A stretch of DNA of 64,000 nucleotides, taken from positions 1-64,000 of the forward strand of contig CACYWZ010000007.1 in assembly GCA_902778325.1 (NCBI GenBank), read 5' to 3'. Source of the stretch: an uncultured Spirochaetaceae bacterium (GTDB taxonomy: Bacteria > Spirochaetota > Spirochaetia > Treponematales > Treponemataceae). The notes beneath the pieces were generated by a model. The model made no database searches, was not told the DNA's origin, and was given only the letters and a program-made list of their open reading frames with translations. Made by a program: the position numbers and the translations under genes. Position 1 is the first letter of the stretch; every line of letters starts with the position of its first letter. This document shows positions 42,917 through 52,215 of the stretch, piece after piece.

Positions 42917-43567
42917 TTATGCAAAAAGGTGCTTTTGCATGAACTTCCCGATGGCTTGGATAACAGGTCCTAGCGCAAAAGCCATGATGAGAGAGCCTAA
43001 AAGAGATACTTTGAAGTCGCGGAATCCAAAAGAAAAGATGATACCGATAAGAATTGCCGTGATGTCCCAAGAGATGCGAACGACAAAGAACGGGATTTTT
43101 GAAAGTCTATTGCTCAAGATAACACAAAGTGCGTCATAAGGCGCCAAGCCCATATCGCTGTTCATATAGACTGCCGCACTCACCGCCATTCCAGCTATCG
43201 CAAGGGCAAAGATTACGATTTTGAGCGCAAGATAATCCGTCGTCAAAAAAACAGCGTCGGGAATTGTGCGCGCCCAGATTGCGTTGAAAAAGTCGGCAGT
43301 GTAGCCGATTAAAACCCAATTCGCAACCGTTCCCGCACCGATGAGCGAGCGATTGAAAATGACGACCAGAACGAACATTGCCGCATTCAAGATGAGCTGC
43401 CAGTTTCCAAAAGATATGCCTAAGCGAAGGCGAATGGAATCATTTTGGAATGTGCAAGGGTCAGTTCCCCAGCCGCAAGAGCGCAAGAACGAAAGGAAAA
43501 ATCCCATACACAAGATACCTGTGATCATAATAAAAAAGCGTTTCCAAAAGTTAGAATCGAGTTTCAT
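42917..43567 (-). CDS. YczE/YitT-like integral membrane protein
   Basis: 216 residues with about six hydrophobic segments. The N-terminal FFIMITGILCMGFFLSFLRSCGWGTDPCTF and later SAAVYMNSDMGLAPYDALC fit the YczE/YyaS/YitT-like family, whose function is poorly known. The start at 43567 is chosen because a well-formed promoter lies just upstream and inside the longer frame. No partner gene is adjacent. Confidence 0.8.
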   Translation of the reverse strand: MKLDSNFWKRFFIMITGILCMGFFLSFLRSCGWGTDPCTFQNDSIRLRLGISFGNWQLILNAAMFVLVVIFNRSLIGAGTVANWVLIGYTADFFNAIWARTIPDAVFLTTDYLALKIVIFALAIAGMAVSAAVYMNSDMGLAPYDALCVILSNRLSKIPFFVVRISWDITAILIGIIFSFGFRDFKVSLLGSLIMAFALGPVIQAIGKFMQKHLFA

Positions 43568-43574
43568 AAGCGTG

Positions 43575-43603
43575 ATTGTATACGCGCTAAAAACAAAATT
43601 CAA
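43575..43603 (-). promoter_or_regulatory. Promoter of the YczE-like gene, predicted leaderless
   Basis: On the minus strand, TTGAAT (43598-43603), a 17-nt spacer and TACAAT (43575-43580) lie exactly 7 nt before the ATG at 43567. No ribosome-binding site. Confidence 0.75.
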
Positions 43604-43697
43604 CATAAATTGTCAAAACAAAAGCACAGATAATTTCATTTTCGTGGATTGATATTTCTCGAAAAGCCAATACAATATACTTATCGAGGTTATTTAT

Positions 43698-45506
43698 ATG
43701 AAATTGTGTTCTCTAAAAGCGAAGTTTATTTTTGTATTTGCAGCATTCATCTTTTTATCTTGTCTTATTATGACTTGCATGGCTGTCTTTTCAATCAAGA
43801 AAACAGGAGAAAAGTTTGCTGCTATGCAAGGTGCTTCAATTACAGAAAAAGCGCTAGAATACGTAGACAAAGGCTGGTTCAATTCCATTGCAAACAATCC
43901 CGACCCAAACGACCCAAAACTCATTGAACTAAAAAAGCATTTTCAAAACCTTCGCGAAAGTGTTGGTTGCACATACCTTTACATAATGGCTCCCGTTTCA
44001 GGAACTACATTTCAGTATATCTTGGACGGCACTCCTGAATCAGACCCGAATTATTCTCCGACAGGCACTCATGAAGACATTTCAAGTTGGGGAAAAGCGC
44101 CTTTTAAGACGATGGAAGACTCATCGACAACAACTTCCGGGCTTCTCAAGCAGCAAGGCTGGGGATGGAATATCAGCACATACAAGGGGATTAAGACTTC
44201 TTCTGGAACAACAGGCTTTATCGGCTGCGATTTTGATGCTACAGCGCTATTCAAAATCATCTTCAACGAATCTGGCAAAATGATGATTGTCGGCTTTGCG
44301 TTTCTTATCCTAGGAAGTCTTATTGTTTATCAGTTTGCGCGCTCAATTTTCACCGCAATGAAATATGTCTCTACATCGATGAGCGCAATCGCACAGGGAA
44401 CAGCAGACCTGACAACACGCATTGAAACAAGCGGAAAAACAGAGATTGCAGAACTTGCAAACAGCTGCAACAACGTTATGGACAACATAAGCCGTATCGT
44501 CAAAAACGTTCAAAGCAATACCGATGTGCTGAAATCCACATCAAATGACCTTTTCACCAAGATGAGCGAGCATATAAAAGAAATCCACGCATCTTCGTCA
44601 GAAATAGGCGATATTAACACGCAGATTGACTCCCAGAACCGTGAAATCTCGGCGATTGCGGACTCAATGGACACAGTTGAGAGCGTTGTCAGCGATTTGG
44701 ATTCACGAATCAACGACCAGAGCGCCGCAATCGAACAGTCCTCTTCGGCAATTGAGCAGATTTCGTCAAATATACAGTCCGTCAATCGCAGCGTCGAAAT
44801 GATTTCAAAAGAATACGCTGCTCTTGTTGCCGAAGCAAAGCACGGAAACACGCTTCAAAACGAGATGACAGAGCAAATCGAAGCAATCGCACATCAAAGC
44901 GAGAACCTGAACGAAGCAAACAGCGCTATTGCGGCTATTGCAGAGCAGACAAACCTTCTTGCCATGAACGCGGCTATCGAAGCGGCGCACGCGGGAGATT
45001 TGGGAAAGGGCTTTGCTGTCGTTGCAAACGAAATCCGCGCCCTTGCGGAAACTTCCGCAGAGCAAACAAACGCAATCCGAGAGCTTTTGAACAGCATTTC
45101 GACTTCAATCCACAATATCGTATCTTCATCAGAGCAGTCTTCCGAAGCGTTTCAGGCTGTCGGAACGAAAATCAATTCGATGGACAGCGTTGTCAGCGAA
45201 ATCAAAACTGGTATGGTCGAAGAAAAGGCTGGCGTTCAGAATATCCTCGAAATGATGCAGCGCCTCGAAAACATCACGACCGCAATCACAGAAGCGGCGA
45301 CAACGATGAAAGGCGAGAGCAACAAACTTTTCTCAAGCATAAACTCGCTCAAAGAAACTTCAGAGTTAACACACGAAAAGTCAATGAATATCTCAGCAAA
45401 GATGAACTCAATGCTTTCAGTCGCAGAACAAGCAGTTACAGCAACTTCTCAAAACAAAGACGCCGCCGAGAAAGTTGTCGAAATGGTTGCCGGCTACAAC
45501 ATTTAG
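43698..45506 (+). CDS. Methyl-accepting chemotaxis protein with sCache and HAMP
   Basis: 602 residues, GAGG site. Membrane segment about 9-30; small extracytoplasmic Cache-like domain (about 40-190, with [15 protein letters not shown] and [12 protein letters not shown]); second segment about 195-215; HAMP 216-270 ([21 protein letters not shown]). The signalling tip is canonical: [20 protein letters not shown] and [16 protein letters not shown]. Only three bases separate its stop from the next start, so a conserved partner may be co-translated. Confidence 0.95.
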   Translation: MKLCSLKAKFIFVFAAFIFLSCLIMTCMAVFSIKKTGEKFAAMQGASITEKALEYVDKGWFNSIANNPDPNDPKLIELKKHFQNLRESVGCTYLYIMAPVSGTTFQYILDGTPESDPNYSPTGTHEDISSWGKAPFKTMEDSSTTTSGLLKQQGWGWNISTYKGIKTSSGTTGFIGCDFDATALFKIIFNESGKMMIVGFAFLILGSLIVYQFARSIFTAMKYVSTSMSAIAQGTADLTTRIETSGKTEIAELANSCNNVMDNISRIVKNVQSNTDVLKSTSNDLFTKMSEHIKEIHASSSEIGDINTQIDSQNREISAIADSMDTVESVVSDLDSRINDQSAAIEQSSSAIEQISSNIQSVNRSVEMISKEYAALVAEAKHGNTLQNEMTEQIEAIAHQSENLNEANSAIAAIAEQTNLLAMNAAIEAAHAGDLGKGFAVVANEIRALAETSAEQTNAIRELLNSISTSIHNIVSSSEQSSEAFQAVGTKINSMDSVVSEIKTGMVEEKAGVQNILEMMQRLENITTAITEAATTMKGESNKLFSSINSLKETSELTHEKSMNISAKMNSMLSVAEQAVTATSQNKDAAEKVVEMVAGYNI

Positions 45507-45509
45507 CAA

Positions 45510-47045
45510 GTGTTTTCGCTAAAAATAAAGCTCAATAATGTTTCGCTCAGGGCTTTTTTGTATCTCCTTGACCAGAAAAACCTGAAGCGGGAATTGAGCA
45601 ATACGACCGTCTGCGACTATATTCTCCAGTCTTATCCTTTTTTTATGAAAGGATACAAAGACACAGCCTCGTTCCGCTCAGGATATGCGGGAAATTTCTC
45701 GCTTCTCTTTGATGCATCGTGTCCGCAAGACGGCAAAATGAACAAACTCACAAAGACTCTTGAAAAAGCGCTCGAAAAAGCAATGAAACGCCTCTCTAGC
45801 GCCCGCGTCTCATTTTCCGAAAGCGAGAACGGACTGCCGTCGCACTGCACGATAAGTGGCATTCCAGACGAAGAGACGCTCAAGACACTTTGCGTTTTCT
45901 TTGTGCTAAAGCCAATAAACGCCACTCTCCGACTAAAAGCCGTGGACGAGAAAAGCGGCTGGATTCCGCTGCTGAAAAAGCGCCTTTCAATCACAGAGCC
46001 TTTCTTGCCGAACAGCGCAGTCTCAAGCGGACGCGGACAAACTGGAACAAGCGCCATCTTGAGCCGATACACAATCTTTAATTTTGGCGGAAACTGGTTC
46101 GACGTTCTAAAACCGTCGTATTTCAACTTTGAGAACCTCAGATACAAACTCTTTTTGCACTCGCTCATGATTGAGCAGCCAAATCTTTATTACGTGATTG
46201 TCAAAGCTGACCGCTACGACTTTAGCGTGGAGCGGGTCTTTGCCGAAGGCATCACGATGAAAGGCGAAGAGCCTGTGCTTAACACACAATGGATTTCGGA
46301 GAGTTTTTCGTTCAACGACGTTCTCGTCGTCAAAAAGGACGACTTCAAAAAACTAATCATCTCGCAAGTTTCTCTTCCCGAAAGCCTGCAATATCAGTTC
46401 ACAGTCGTCGGAAACACGCTCGTTTTCTCTGACGGAGCGATGATTGACCTCACGAGCGTCCTCGTTACGAAAAAAGAAATCCTCGAAAAAAGCGCGAGCA
46501 TCAATCCGAACATAACATTCGACCTCAAAGAAGAAAGCCTCATCAGAGAGCAGCACACAAAGCAAAAGGACGCTCCAAAAGCAGATTCTATGATGAGGCG
46601 CTTGGCAATAAACGGCGAAGAAAGCAATACTATAATGAAGTTTATCGAAAAGAGCTTCTTGGGAAAGCTGCTCATCAACGATTACAAGCGAAGCGAGAAC
46701 GGGCTTATCGTTACAGGCGAGCGAAAGACGTGCCTTATCTTGTATAATGGCACAAAGTTCCCTGACCTTGTTTGCATTTTTGCCGAAGACGCCGAGCGAA
46801 CTGAAAGCCGAGGAGGGCGGACGCTTCCTGAATACGCGTCTTACATTTGGAGAGAATATGACAAGTTCAAGCACAAGATGTTCATGGTGGAAGCGGAGTT
46901 CAATCTTTCTTCGTTCAAAAGCCACGATATTTCTGCTGATTATGTTATGCAAAGCCGATATATTTTTTGCGAAAACCGCACGAGCGAATGTTATGTCTCA
47001 AAGTTCGGTGTTCACATTCCAGCGGTGAGCATAAAAGATTTGTGA
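45510..47045 (+). CDS. Unrecognised protein coupled to MCP
   Basis: 511 residues from a GTG three bases after the MCP stop, without a clear ribosome-binding site, so translation is probably coupled. No membrane segment or signal peptide is evident and no family is recognised. The middle contains beta-rich stretches (YYVIVKADRYDFSVERVF, YQFTVVGNTLVFSDG) and a linker of charged residues. Because of its position it might act in the signalling of this receptor (inference). The 41-bp array 7 begins at its stop codon. Confidence 0.75.
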   Translation: MFSLKIKLNNVSLRAFLYLLDQKNLKRELSNTTVCDYILQSYPFFMKGYKDTASFRSGYAGNFSLLFDASCPQDGKMNKLTKTLEKALEKAMKRLSSARVSFSESENGLPSHCTISGIPDEETLKTLCVFFVLKPINATLRLKAVDEKSGWIPLLKKRLSITEPFLPNSAVSSGRGQTGTSAILSRYTIFNFGGNWFDVLKPSYFNFENLRYKLFLHSLMIEQPNLYYVIVKADRYDFSVERVFAEGITMKGEEPVLNTQWISESFSFNDVLVVKKDDFKKLIISQVSLPESLQYQFTVVGNTLVFSDGAMIDLTSVLVTKKEILEKSASINPNITFDLKEESLIREQHTKQKDAPKADSMMRRLAINGEESNTIMKFIEKSFLGKLLINDYKRSENGLIVTGERKTCLILYNGTKFPDLVCIFAEDAERTESRGGRTLPEYASYIWREYDKFKHKMFMVEAEFNLSSFKSHDISADYVMQSRYIFCENRTSECYVSKFGVHIPAVSIKDL

Positions 47046-47320
47046 TTTTTGCTTTTCCTGTTTTGGAAATGTTCAAAAACATTTGTTTTTCGCTTTTTCC
47101 CGTTTTGGAAAAGACCAAAAACTTTTGATTTTGCATTTTCCCGTTTTGGAAAAGTCCGAAAACACTTGTTTTTTGCTTTTCCCGTTTTGGAAAAGTCCGA
47201 AAACATTTGTTTTTTGCTTTTCCCGTTTTGGAAAAGTCCAAAAACACTTGATTTTGCTTTTTCCCGTTCTGGGAAAGTCCGAAAACATTTGTTTTTTGCT
47301 TTTCCCGTTTTGGAAAAGAG
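47045..47320. repeat. 41-bp tandem array 7 (CCCGTTTTGGAAAAG units)
   Basis: TTTTGG words at 47061, 47103, 47144, 47185, 47226, 47267 and 47308 (steps 42, then 41 five times). Units read CCCGTTTTGGAAAAGTCCGA then AAACATTTGTTTTTTGCTTT. The array starts directly at the stop codon of the preceding gene and ends about 50 bases before the adenine methylase. Its head resembles that of array 5 and its tail is shared with array 3. Confidence 0.95.
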
Positions 47321-47376
47321 AAAAAATGCGCTTTTTTGCAAAAATGCGAAAAAATTTTATAAGGAAAAAATGAAAG

Positions 47377-49065
47377 ATGGATTTTGAAACTCCATATTTG
47401 ACACGCCAGATTATCACATACATTGGGAACAAACGAAAACTTTTGTCGCTCATCTACAAGGCAATGAAGGCGGTCGGCGCACCCGTCAAAAACGGCACGA
47501 CTTTTTTGGATTTGTTTTCCGGAAGCGGCGTTGTTTCGCGGTTTGCAAAAAGCCTTGGGTTTGAAGTCTTTTCAAATGACTGGGAAGAGTATTCTTTTGT
47601 GATAAACAGCGCTTTTGTCGCGACGGATTTTAGCGAGATAAAATCGCTTTTCGGCAGCGTGGAAGCTCTTCAATCGCTTCTTGACGAGATTAACGCGCTC
47701 CCGCTTCCGATGGCGGACGAGCAGTATATGGCAAAATTTTACGCGCCGAAGGGTTTCGACGTGGACGCGGCGGACTTTCGGACTGAGCGTCTTTTTTACA
47801 CGCGGGACAATGCGCTGACTATCGACAAAATCCGAAACTACATCGAAAAGAACTTTCCGCTCAACAGCGCGGAAAACAAAAAAAAGCGCACTCTTTTGCT
47901 CTCGCTTTTGATTTACGAGGCAAGCACGCACACGAACACTTCTGGCGTGTTCAAATCGTTTCACAAGGGCTTTGGCGGGCACTCAAAAGACGCCCTGAAG
48001 CGTATTCTTTGCCCGATTCGATTGTCGCTTCCTGTTTTGATTGACGCAAAAGCGCCTCAGCACGTGTTTTGCGAGGACGCGAACGCACTCGTGGAAAAAC
48101 TTCCGCGTGTTGAAATCGTCTATCTTGACCCGCCATATAATCAGCATCAGTATGGCTCGAACTATCACATTCTCAACACGATTGCAAAATGGGACCACAT
48201 TCCCGCGCCTCTTGAGCTAAACGAAAAGGGCGTTCTCAAGGAAAAAGCCGCAATCCGAAAAGACTGGGTTCTGACGAAATCGGCTTATTGCTACAAGACG
48301 ACGGCTTTGGACTCTTTTTCGCAGCTGCTCGAAAAAATCAACGCGCACTACATTCTTGTCAGCTACAGCACCGACGGGATTATTCCGTTTTCCGAGATGG
48401 AGAAGCTTTGCATGAAAAAGGGCAAAGTGAGCATTGTTACGAACGAATACACGACGTTCCGCGGCGGAAAGCAAAGCACGAGCAAGGAAGTTTCGAATAT
48501 CGAGTTCATTTTGGCAATCGATACGACGAAAAAATCTTCCGAGAGGGCGGCGGCAACGATTGCAAATGTGCTTTTCAAGAAAAAGTTGTTTTTGATGTTC
48601 AAAAAGCGCTTTTCGCCTTCAAAATTTTTGGAAAACGGGTGCAAAATTGAGGAAGGCAATGTTTTTGTGAACATCGCGGACTCATCTCTTGCGCTTCCGC
48701 TCAAGAACGGAACAGAGCTTTCGCTTTTGGAGGAAGTCTTTTCGCTTTCGATTTCAAAGCAGAAGCGCCTTTTTGCTCTTCTTGAAAAGTGCGCTTTTCA
48801 GACGCGCGAAGAGGAGCTCGACGAGCATCTTTTGCTGCTGTCAGAAAACAGCCCGCTTTCGCTCTCGCCTTCTCAGCGAGTCAGCATTGTCAGAGATATT
48901 CCGAGCCTCTTGAAAAAGCTGGCGCAGAAAAAAACAAAGGCGCTTTTTCTTTCACGGCTTTCGGCTGTGAAGGCGCTCGAAGAGAAAAACGCCGAACTCT
49001 ACGCGATTATCAGCGACAAGGTTTTGGCTGTCGAAGAAGTCGCTTCTTTGCGCTTTTCGTCGTAA
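47377..49065 (+). CDS. Orphan D12-class N6-adenine DNA methyltransferase
   Basis: 562 residues. Motif I FLDLFSGSGVVSRF (SAM binding) lies near residue 43 and the catalytic motif IV VYLDPPYNQHQYGSNYH near 248, as in D12-class adenine methyltransferases. The C-terminal half (from about residue 400) has no recognised fold and may be a target-recognition or accessory domain. No restriction enzyme is adjacent, so it is an orphan or regulatory methylase. The ATG follows AAGGA at a loose 12-nt spacing. Confidence 0.88.
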   Translation: MDFETPYLTRQIITYIGNKRKLLSLIYKAMKAVGAPVKNGTTFLDLFSGSGVVSRFAKSLGFEVFSNDWEEYSFVINSAFVATDFSEIKSLFGSVEALQSLLDEINALPLPMADEQYMAKFYAPKGFDVDAADFRTERLFYTRDNALTIDKIRNYIEKNFPLNSAENKKKRTLLLSLLIYEASTHTNTSGVFKSFHKGFGGHSKDALKRILCPIRLSLPVLIDAKAPQHVFCEDANALVEKLPRVEIVYLDPPYNQHQYGSNYHILNTIAKWDHIPAPLELNEKGVLKEKAAIRKDWVLTKSAYCYKTTALDSFSQLLEKINAHYILVSYSTDGIIPFSEMEKLCMKKGKVSIVTNEYTTFRGGKQSTSKEVSNIEFILAIDTTKKSSERAAATIANVLFKKKLFLMFKKRFSPSKFLENGCKIEEGNVFVNIADSSLALPLKNGTELSLLEEVFSLSISKQKRLFALLEKCAFQTREEELDEHLLLLSENSPLSLSPSQRVSIVRDIPSLLKKLAQKKTKALFLSRLSAVKALEEKNAELYAIISDKVLAVEEVASLRFSS

Positions 49066-49084
49066 ATCAAGAAAAAGTGTTATA

Positions 49085-49130
49085 TTGACGGCTTTTTAAA
49101 TGACGTGTATTCTATATATGTCATTTAAAA
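49085..49130 (+). promoter_or_regulatory. fabV promoter with 11-bp inverted-repeat operator
   Basis: TTGACG (49085-49090), a 17-nt spacer and TATTCT (49108-49113). A perfect inverted repeat TTTTAAATGAC (49094-49104) and GTCATTTAAAA (49120-49130) brackets the -10 box. A repressor here would block RNA polymerase directly. Confidence 0.75.
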
Positions 49131-49159
49131 CCCGCCTATTGCGGTTAAAGGAGATATCT

Positions 49160-50362
49160 ATGGTCATTAAACCAATGATTCGTTCAAACATTTGTATCAA
49201 TGCTCACCCAGTAGGTTGTGCAAAAGACACAGAAAGACAGATTAACTATGTTTTGAGCCAGAAGGCAAAGCGCGGAGAGAGCGCAAAAGCACCGAAGACA
49301 GTTCTCGTTCTCGGCTGCTCAACAGGCTACGGTCTTGCAAGCCGCATTACTGCTGCATTCGAGTACGGAGCGGACACAATCGGCGTTTCATTCGAGAAAG
49401 AAGCTAGCGAGAAAAAGGCGGGAACACCGGGATTTTACAACAATCTCGCTTTTGACCGCGCTGCACAGAAAGCAGGAATGAAGTCATTCACTCTCAATAT
49501 GGACGCATTCAGCGATGAGTGCCGCACTGCTGTTATCGAAAAGGCAAAGGAATGGGGAGTGAAGTTCGACCTCATCGTTTATTCTTTGGCTTCTCCTGTT
49601 CGCACAGACCCAGACACAAAGGTGCTTTATCGCTCTGTCATCAAGGCAATCGGTCAGGAATACAAGGGAGCATCGCTTGATATGATGAGCGGAAAACTCA
49701 CAGGCGATATGGTTGCTCCAATCGCAGAAGGCAGCGACATCTTGAACACAATCAAGGTTATGGGCGGCGAAGACTGGGAAAGATGGATTGACGCACTCAA
49801 GGGCGCAGACCTCATCGCGGACGGCTGCAAGAGCGTGGCATATTCATACATCGGGCCAAAGCTCTCTCACCCGATTTATCGCGACGGCACAATCGGTATG
49901 GCAAAAAAAGACCTCGAAGCGCACTCACGCTCAATTTCCAAAAAGCTCGCAGAAACAGGAGGAGCGGCTTGGATTAGCGTAAACAAAGGCTTGATTACTC
50001 GCTCAAGTGCTGTTATCCCGATTATCGCGCTTTACTTGGGCTGCTTGTTCAAGGTTATGAAGGAAAAGGGAAATCACGAAGGCTGTATCGAGCAGATGGA
50101 GCGTCTTTTCGCTGAGCGTCTTTACACAGCTGACGGCGTTGTTCCGACAGACGACGAGGGCAGAATCCGCATCGACGATTGGGAATTGCAGGCAGACGTG
50201 CAGGCAAAAGTCGACGAGCTTATGGCAAAAGTCAACGAAAGCAATGTTGCCGAAGTTATCGACCTTGCAGGAATCCAGAAAGATTTCTTGAACATCAACG
50301 GATTTGCTGTTGACGGCGTTGACTACGAAAAAGACGTAGAGCGCATGGACGTTATCGACTAA
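49160..50362 (+). CDS. fabV: Trans-2-enoyl-CoA / enoyl-ACP reductase (FabV/Ter)
   Basis: 400 residues from the ATG at 49160 (AAAGGAG site). It reads very like T. denticola Ter: VLGCSTGYGLASRITAAFEY (NADH-binding), DLIVYSLASPVRTDPDT, and the catalytic Tyr-x8-Lys in IYRDGTIGMAKKDLE. It reduces crotonyl-CoA or enoyl-ACP irreversibly with NADH and is insensitive to triclosan in this family. It could serve fatty-acid synthesis or a butyrate-type pathway. The promoter carries a perfect palindromic operator. Single-gene unit with strong terminator. Confidence 0.96.
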   Translation: MVIKPMIRSNICINAHPVGCAKDTERQINYVLSQKAKRGESAKAPKTVLVLGCSTGYGLASRITAAFEYGADTIGVSFEKEASEKKAGTPGFYNNLAFDRAAQKAGMKSFTLNMDAFSDECRTAVIEKAKEWGVKFDLIVYSLASPVRTDPDTKVLYRSVIKAIGQEYKGASLDMMSGKLTGDMVAPIAEGSDILNTIKVMGGEDWERWIDALKGADLIADGCKSVAYSYIGPKLSHPIYRDGTIGMAKKDLEAHSRSISKKLAETGGAAWISVNKGLITRSSAVIPIIALYLGCLFKVMKEKGNHEGCIEQMERLFAERLYTADGVVPTDDEGRIRIDDWELQADVQAKVDELMAKVNESNVAEVIDLAGIQKDFLNINGFAVDGVDYEKDVERMDVID

Positions 50363-50378
50363 GCATTTTTGTAAAATC

Positions 50379-50416
50379 AAAACCCCGCTACAAACTCAAG
50401 AACGGCGGGGTTTTTT
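50379..50416 (+). terminator. fabV terminator
   Basis: AAAACCCCGC (50379-50388) pairs with GCGGGGTTTT (50405-50414) and ends in a T run. Confidence 0.92.
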
Positions 50417-50450
50417 GTTTGATAGCTAAAAATCAATTTTAGAGGAAAAA

Positions 50451-51227
50451 ATGATTGTTGCATTAGTTATGATATTTGCGATGCTTGCTTGCCTTGTTGG
50501 ACAAATGCTTTTCAATATTTCAAGGTCAATGAAAAAGAAAAAAGCGCTCTCGATTACATTGAAAATCATAGCGTCTGTTTTGTGCTTTCCGCTCGTGTTT
50601 CTTGCATTCATGGCGGTATTGAACGAAATCGATTCGCACAAGATAGTGAAAAATTACGAAAAAGAAAACGGCAAACTGTTCACAAAACTTGTTTATGGTG
50701 ACGAAAAAGCCGCAATCCGCGCACTTAAGAGCGAGAGCGATATGAATGTCGTGAACAAAGAAGGAGAGACGCCGCTTTTAATAGTTGCAAGACGAGGCGA
50801 CGGAGATAATTTTTTTGAAGCGCTGAAACTTTGCGTCGAAAAAGGCGCAGACATCAACAAAAGCGACAAGCACGGAAAAACAGCGCTTCACTATGCGCTC
50901 GAAAATATGATGACAAAAGAGGCAGTAAAATACCTAATCGAACACGGTGCGGACGTGAACAAAAAAGACGCGGACGGCTTTTCTCCGCTAATGACTTTAG
51001 CCCAGTCATTCACCTTTTATGAAAAAAGCACCCTCGAAGTCGCGGATATGCTTCTTGAAGCGGGCGCAGATGAGAGCGCGACGAACAACGACGGGCAGAG
51101 CGCAGCAGCGATAATCCAAAAACAACTGGACGACAGGAAAAAATGGGCGGAGCAACACCCCGATATTGATATTGAAAAAAACAACCTCTATATAACAGGA
51201 AAAGCATTGCTCGAAAAACTCAAATAA
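50451..51227 (+). CDS. Membrane-anchored ankyrin-repeat protein
   Basis: 258 residues, AGAGGA site. Two hydrophobic segments (about 1-22 and 34-56) precede a soluble part with about four ankyrin repeats: EGETPLLIVARRGDG, HGKTALHYALENMMT, DGFSPLMTLAQSF and a final partial repeat at ADESATNNDG. A basic stretch (SRSMKKKK) between the two segments suggests an inside loop. It should mediate protein-protein contacts at the membrane. The partner is unknown. Confidence 0.85.
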   Translation: MIVALVMIFAMLACLVGQMLFNISRSMKKKKALSITLKIIASVLCFPLVFLAFMAVLNEIDSHKIVKNYEKENGKLFTKLVYGDEKAAIRALKSESDMNVVNKEGETPLLIVARRGDGDNFFEALKLCVEKGADINKSDKHGKTALHYALENMMTKEAVKYLIEHGADVNKKDADGFSPLMTLAQSFTFYEKSTLEVADMLLEAGADESATNNDGQSAAAIIQKQLDDRKKWAEQHPDIDIEKNNLYITGKALLEKLK

Positions 51228-51259
51228 AAAATGGGCTTTGAAAAAAAGTCCCAAAGCCC
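51226..51259 (-). terminator. msrA terminator
   Basis: On the minus strand GGGCTTTG (51252-51259) pairs with CAAAGCCC (51233-51240) and is followed by a T run. It lies at the convergent end with the ankyrin gene. Confidence 0.75.
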
Positions 51260-51275
51260 AAGTGAAAAACACTTT

Positions 51276-51776
51276 TTAGTGAAGAGAGTTCACCAGACGG
51301 AATGTTTCCAAAGAAATATGGCAGTATCCCGTCGGGTTTTTCTCAAGATATTTCTGGTGATATTCCTCAGCGCTATAAAAGTTAGAAAGCGGCAAGACCT
51401 CAACAGCGAGTTTTTGTCCGACTTTCGCCTCTTCTTCCTTCACAGACTCCGCGATGTCGCTCTCCAATGTCGCATCGTCAAAATAAATGCCCGTGCGATA
51501 ATTTTCGCCCTCGTCCTCGCCCTGCTTGTTCACAGAAAGCGGGTCAATAATCATAAAATAATACTTCAAGAGCGTTTTTGTGCTCACAACCGACTCGTCG
51601 TACTTGATTCTCACCGCCTCCGTGTGCCCAGAGCCGTGATAGCGGACGTCCTCGTAACTCGGATTTTCAGTCTTTCCGTTTGCGTAGCCCGTCTCGGACT
51701 CAACAACGCCCCTCGTTTTGTCAAAAAACTTCTGGACGCCCCAAAAGCAGCCGCCTGCAAGATAAATCGTCTTCAT
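51276..51776 (-). CDS. msrA: Peptide methionine sulfoxide reductase A
   Basis: 166 residues from the ATG at 51776, preceded by AAGGAG. The active site GGCFWGVQKFF is intact with the catalytic Cys. Other family motifs are GYANGKTENPSYEDV, GHTEAV and EEYHQKYLEKNPTGYCHI. It repairs S-methionine sulfoxide in proteins. MsrB is not fused and not nearby. The longer frame to 51920 is rejected because it has no site and would add a non-family extension. Confidence 0.95.
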   Translation of the reverse strand: MKTIYLAGGCFWGVQKFFDKTRGVVESETGYANGKTENPSYEDVRYHGSGHTEAVRIKYDESVVSTKTLLKYYFMIIDPLSVNKQGEDEGENYRTGIYFDDATLESDIAESVKEEEAKVGQKLAVEVLPLSNFYSAEEYHQKYLEKNPTGYCHISLETFRLVNSLH

Positions 51777-51896
51777 AATTCTTTCTCCTTGAAAAAAGTT
51801 TTTCGCATAAAAATCGTTTTGCATTTTATTTATAGCGCAAAAATCATTGCATTGCCATAAACAACTTGTCATTTTCAAAAATTGTATATGATTTGT

Positions 51897-52140
51897 AGAA
51901 TTTTCTCCTCGTGTACACATTGTATACGAGGAGAAAACGCCTCAGGCAAGCAATATACAATATGTATACGGCTCGACTTTGCGTGTTTTTTGCAAATATA
52001 CATATTGTATATGACTAGATTTTTCTATTGATAGAAAATATACAGTTTGTATACGACTGGCTTTGAGCGTTTTCGGCTCATATACATATTGTATACGGCT
52101 CACTTTTTCTATTGAAAGAAGCGTATACAATTTTTCTCAA
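51897..52140. repeat. 42-bp tandem array 8 (GTATACAATATGTATAC heads)
   Basis: Palindromic heads begin at about 51912, 51954, 51997, 52039, 52081 and 52124 (steps 42, 43, 42, 42, 43). It belongs to the same sequence family as array 4, 24 kb away, and shares its right end (CACTTTTTCTATTGAAAGAA then GCGTATACAATTTTT). With the msrA leader it fills the 440-base gap between msrA and the HD-hydrolase gene. Confidence 0.92.
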
Positions 52141-52162
52141 GCCTTTTTCATTTTGGCAAAGC

Positions 52163-52195
52163 AAAAAAAATCCGCCAAGACTAGAATCTGGCGGA
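52163..52195 (-). terminator. Terminator of the nth-mscS-HD operon
   Basis: On the minus strand TCCGCCA (52189-52195) pairs with TGGCGGA (52171-52177) and is followed by eight T. Confidence 0.88.
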
Positions 52196-52215
52196 AAACT
52201 CAACTAAAAACAAAC

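Noticed and set aside
42439-43139. Long overlapping open frames (154-212 codons) in all three plus-strand frames over array 6
   Set aside because: They are 41-bp repeats read in three frames; 41 is not divisible by 3, so each frame cycles through the same 41-residue pattern. No ribosome-binding site and no family.
47012-47453. Overlapping Phe/Lys-rich open frames over array 7
   Set aside because: Same reason: translation of the 41-bp repeat on both strands without start signals.
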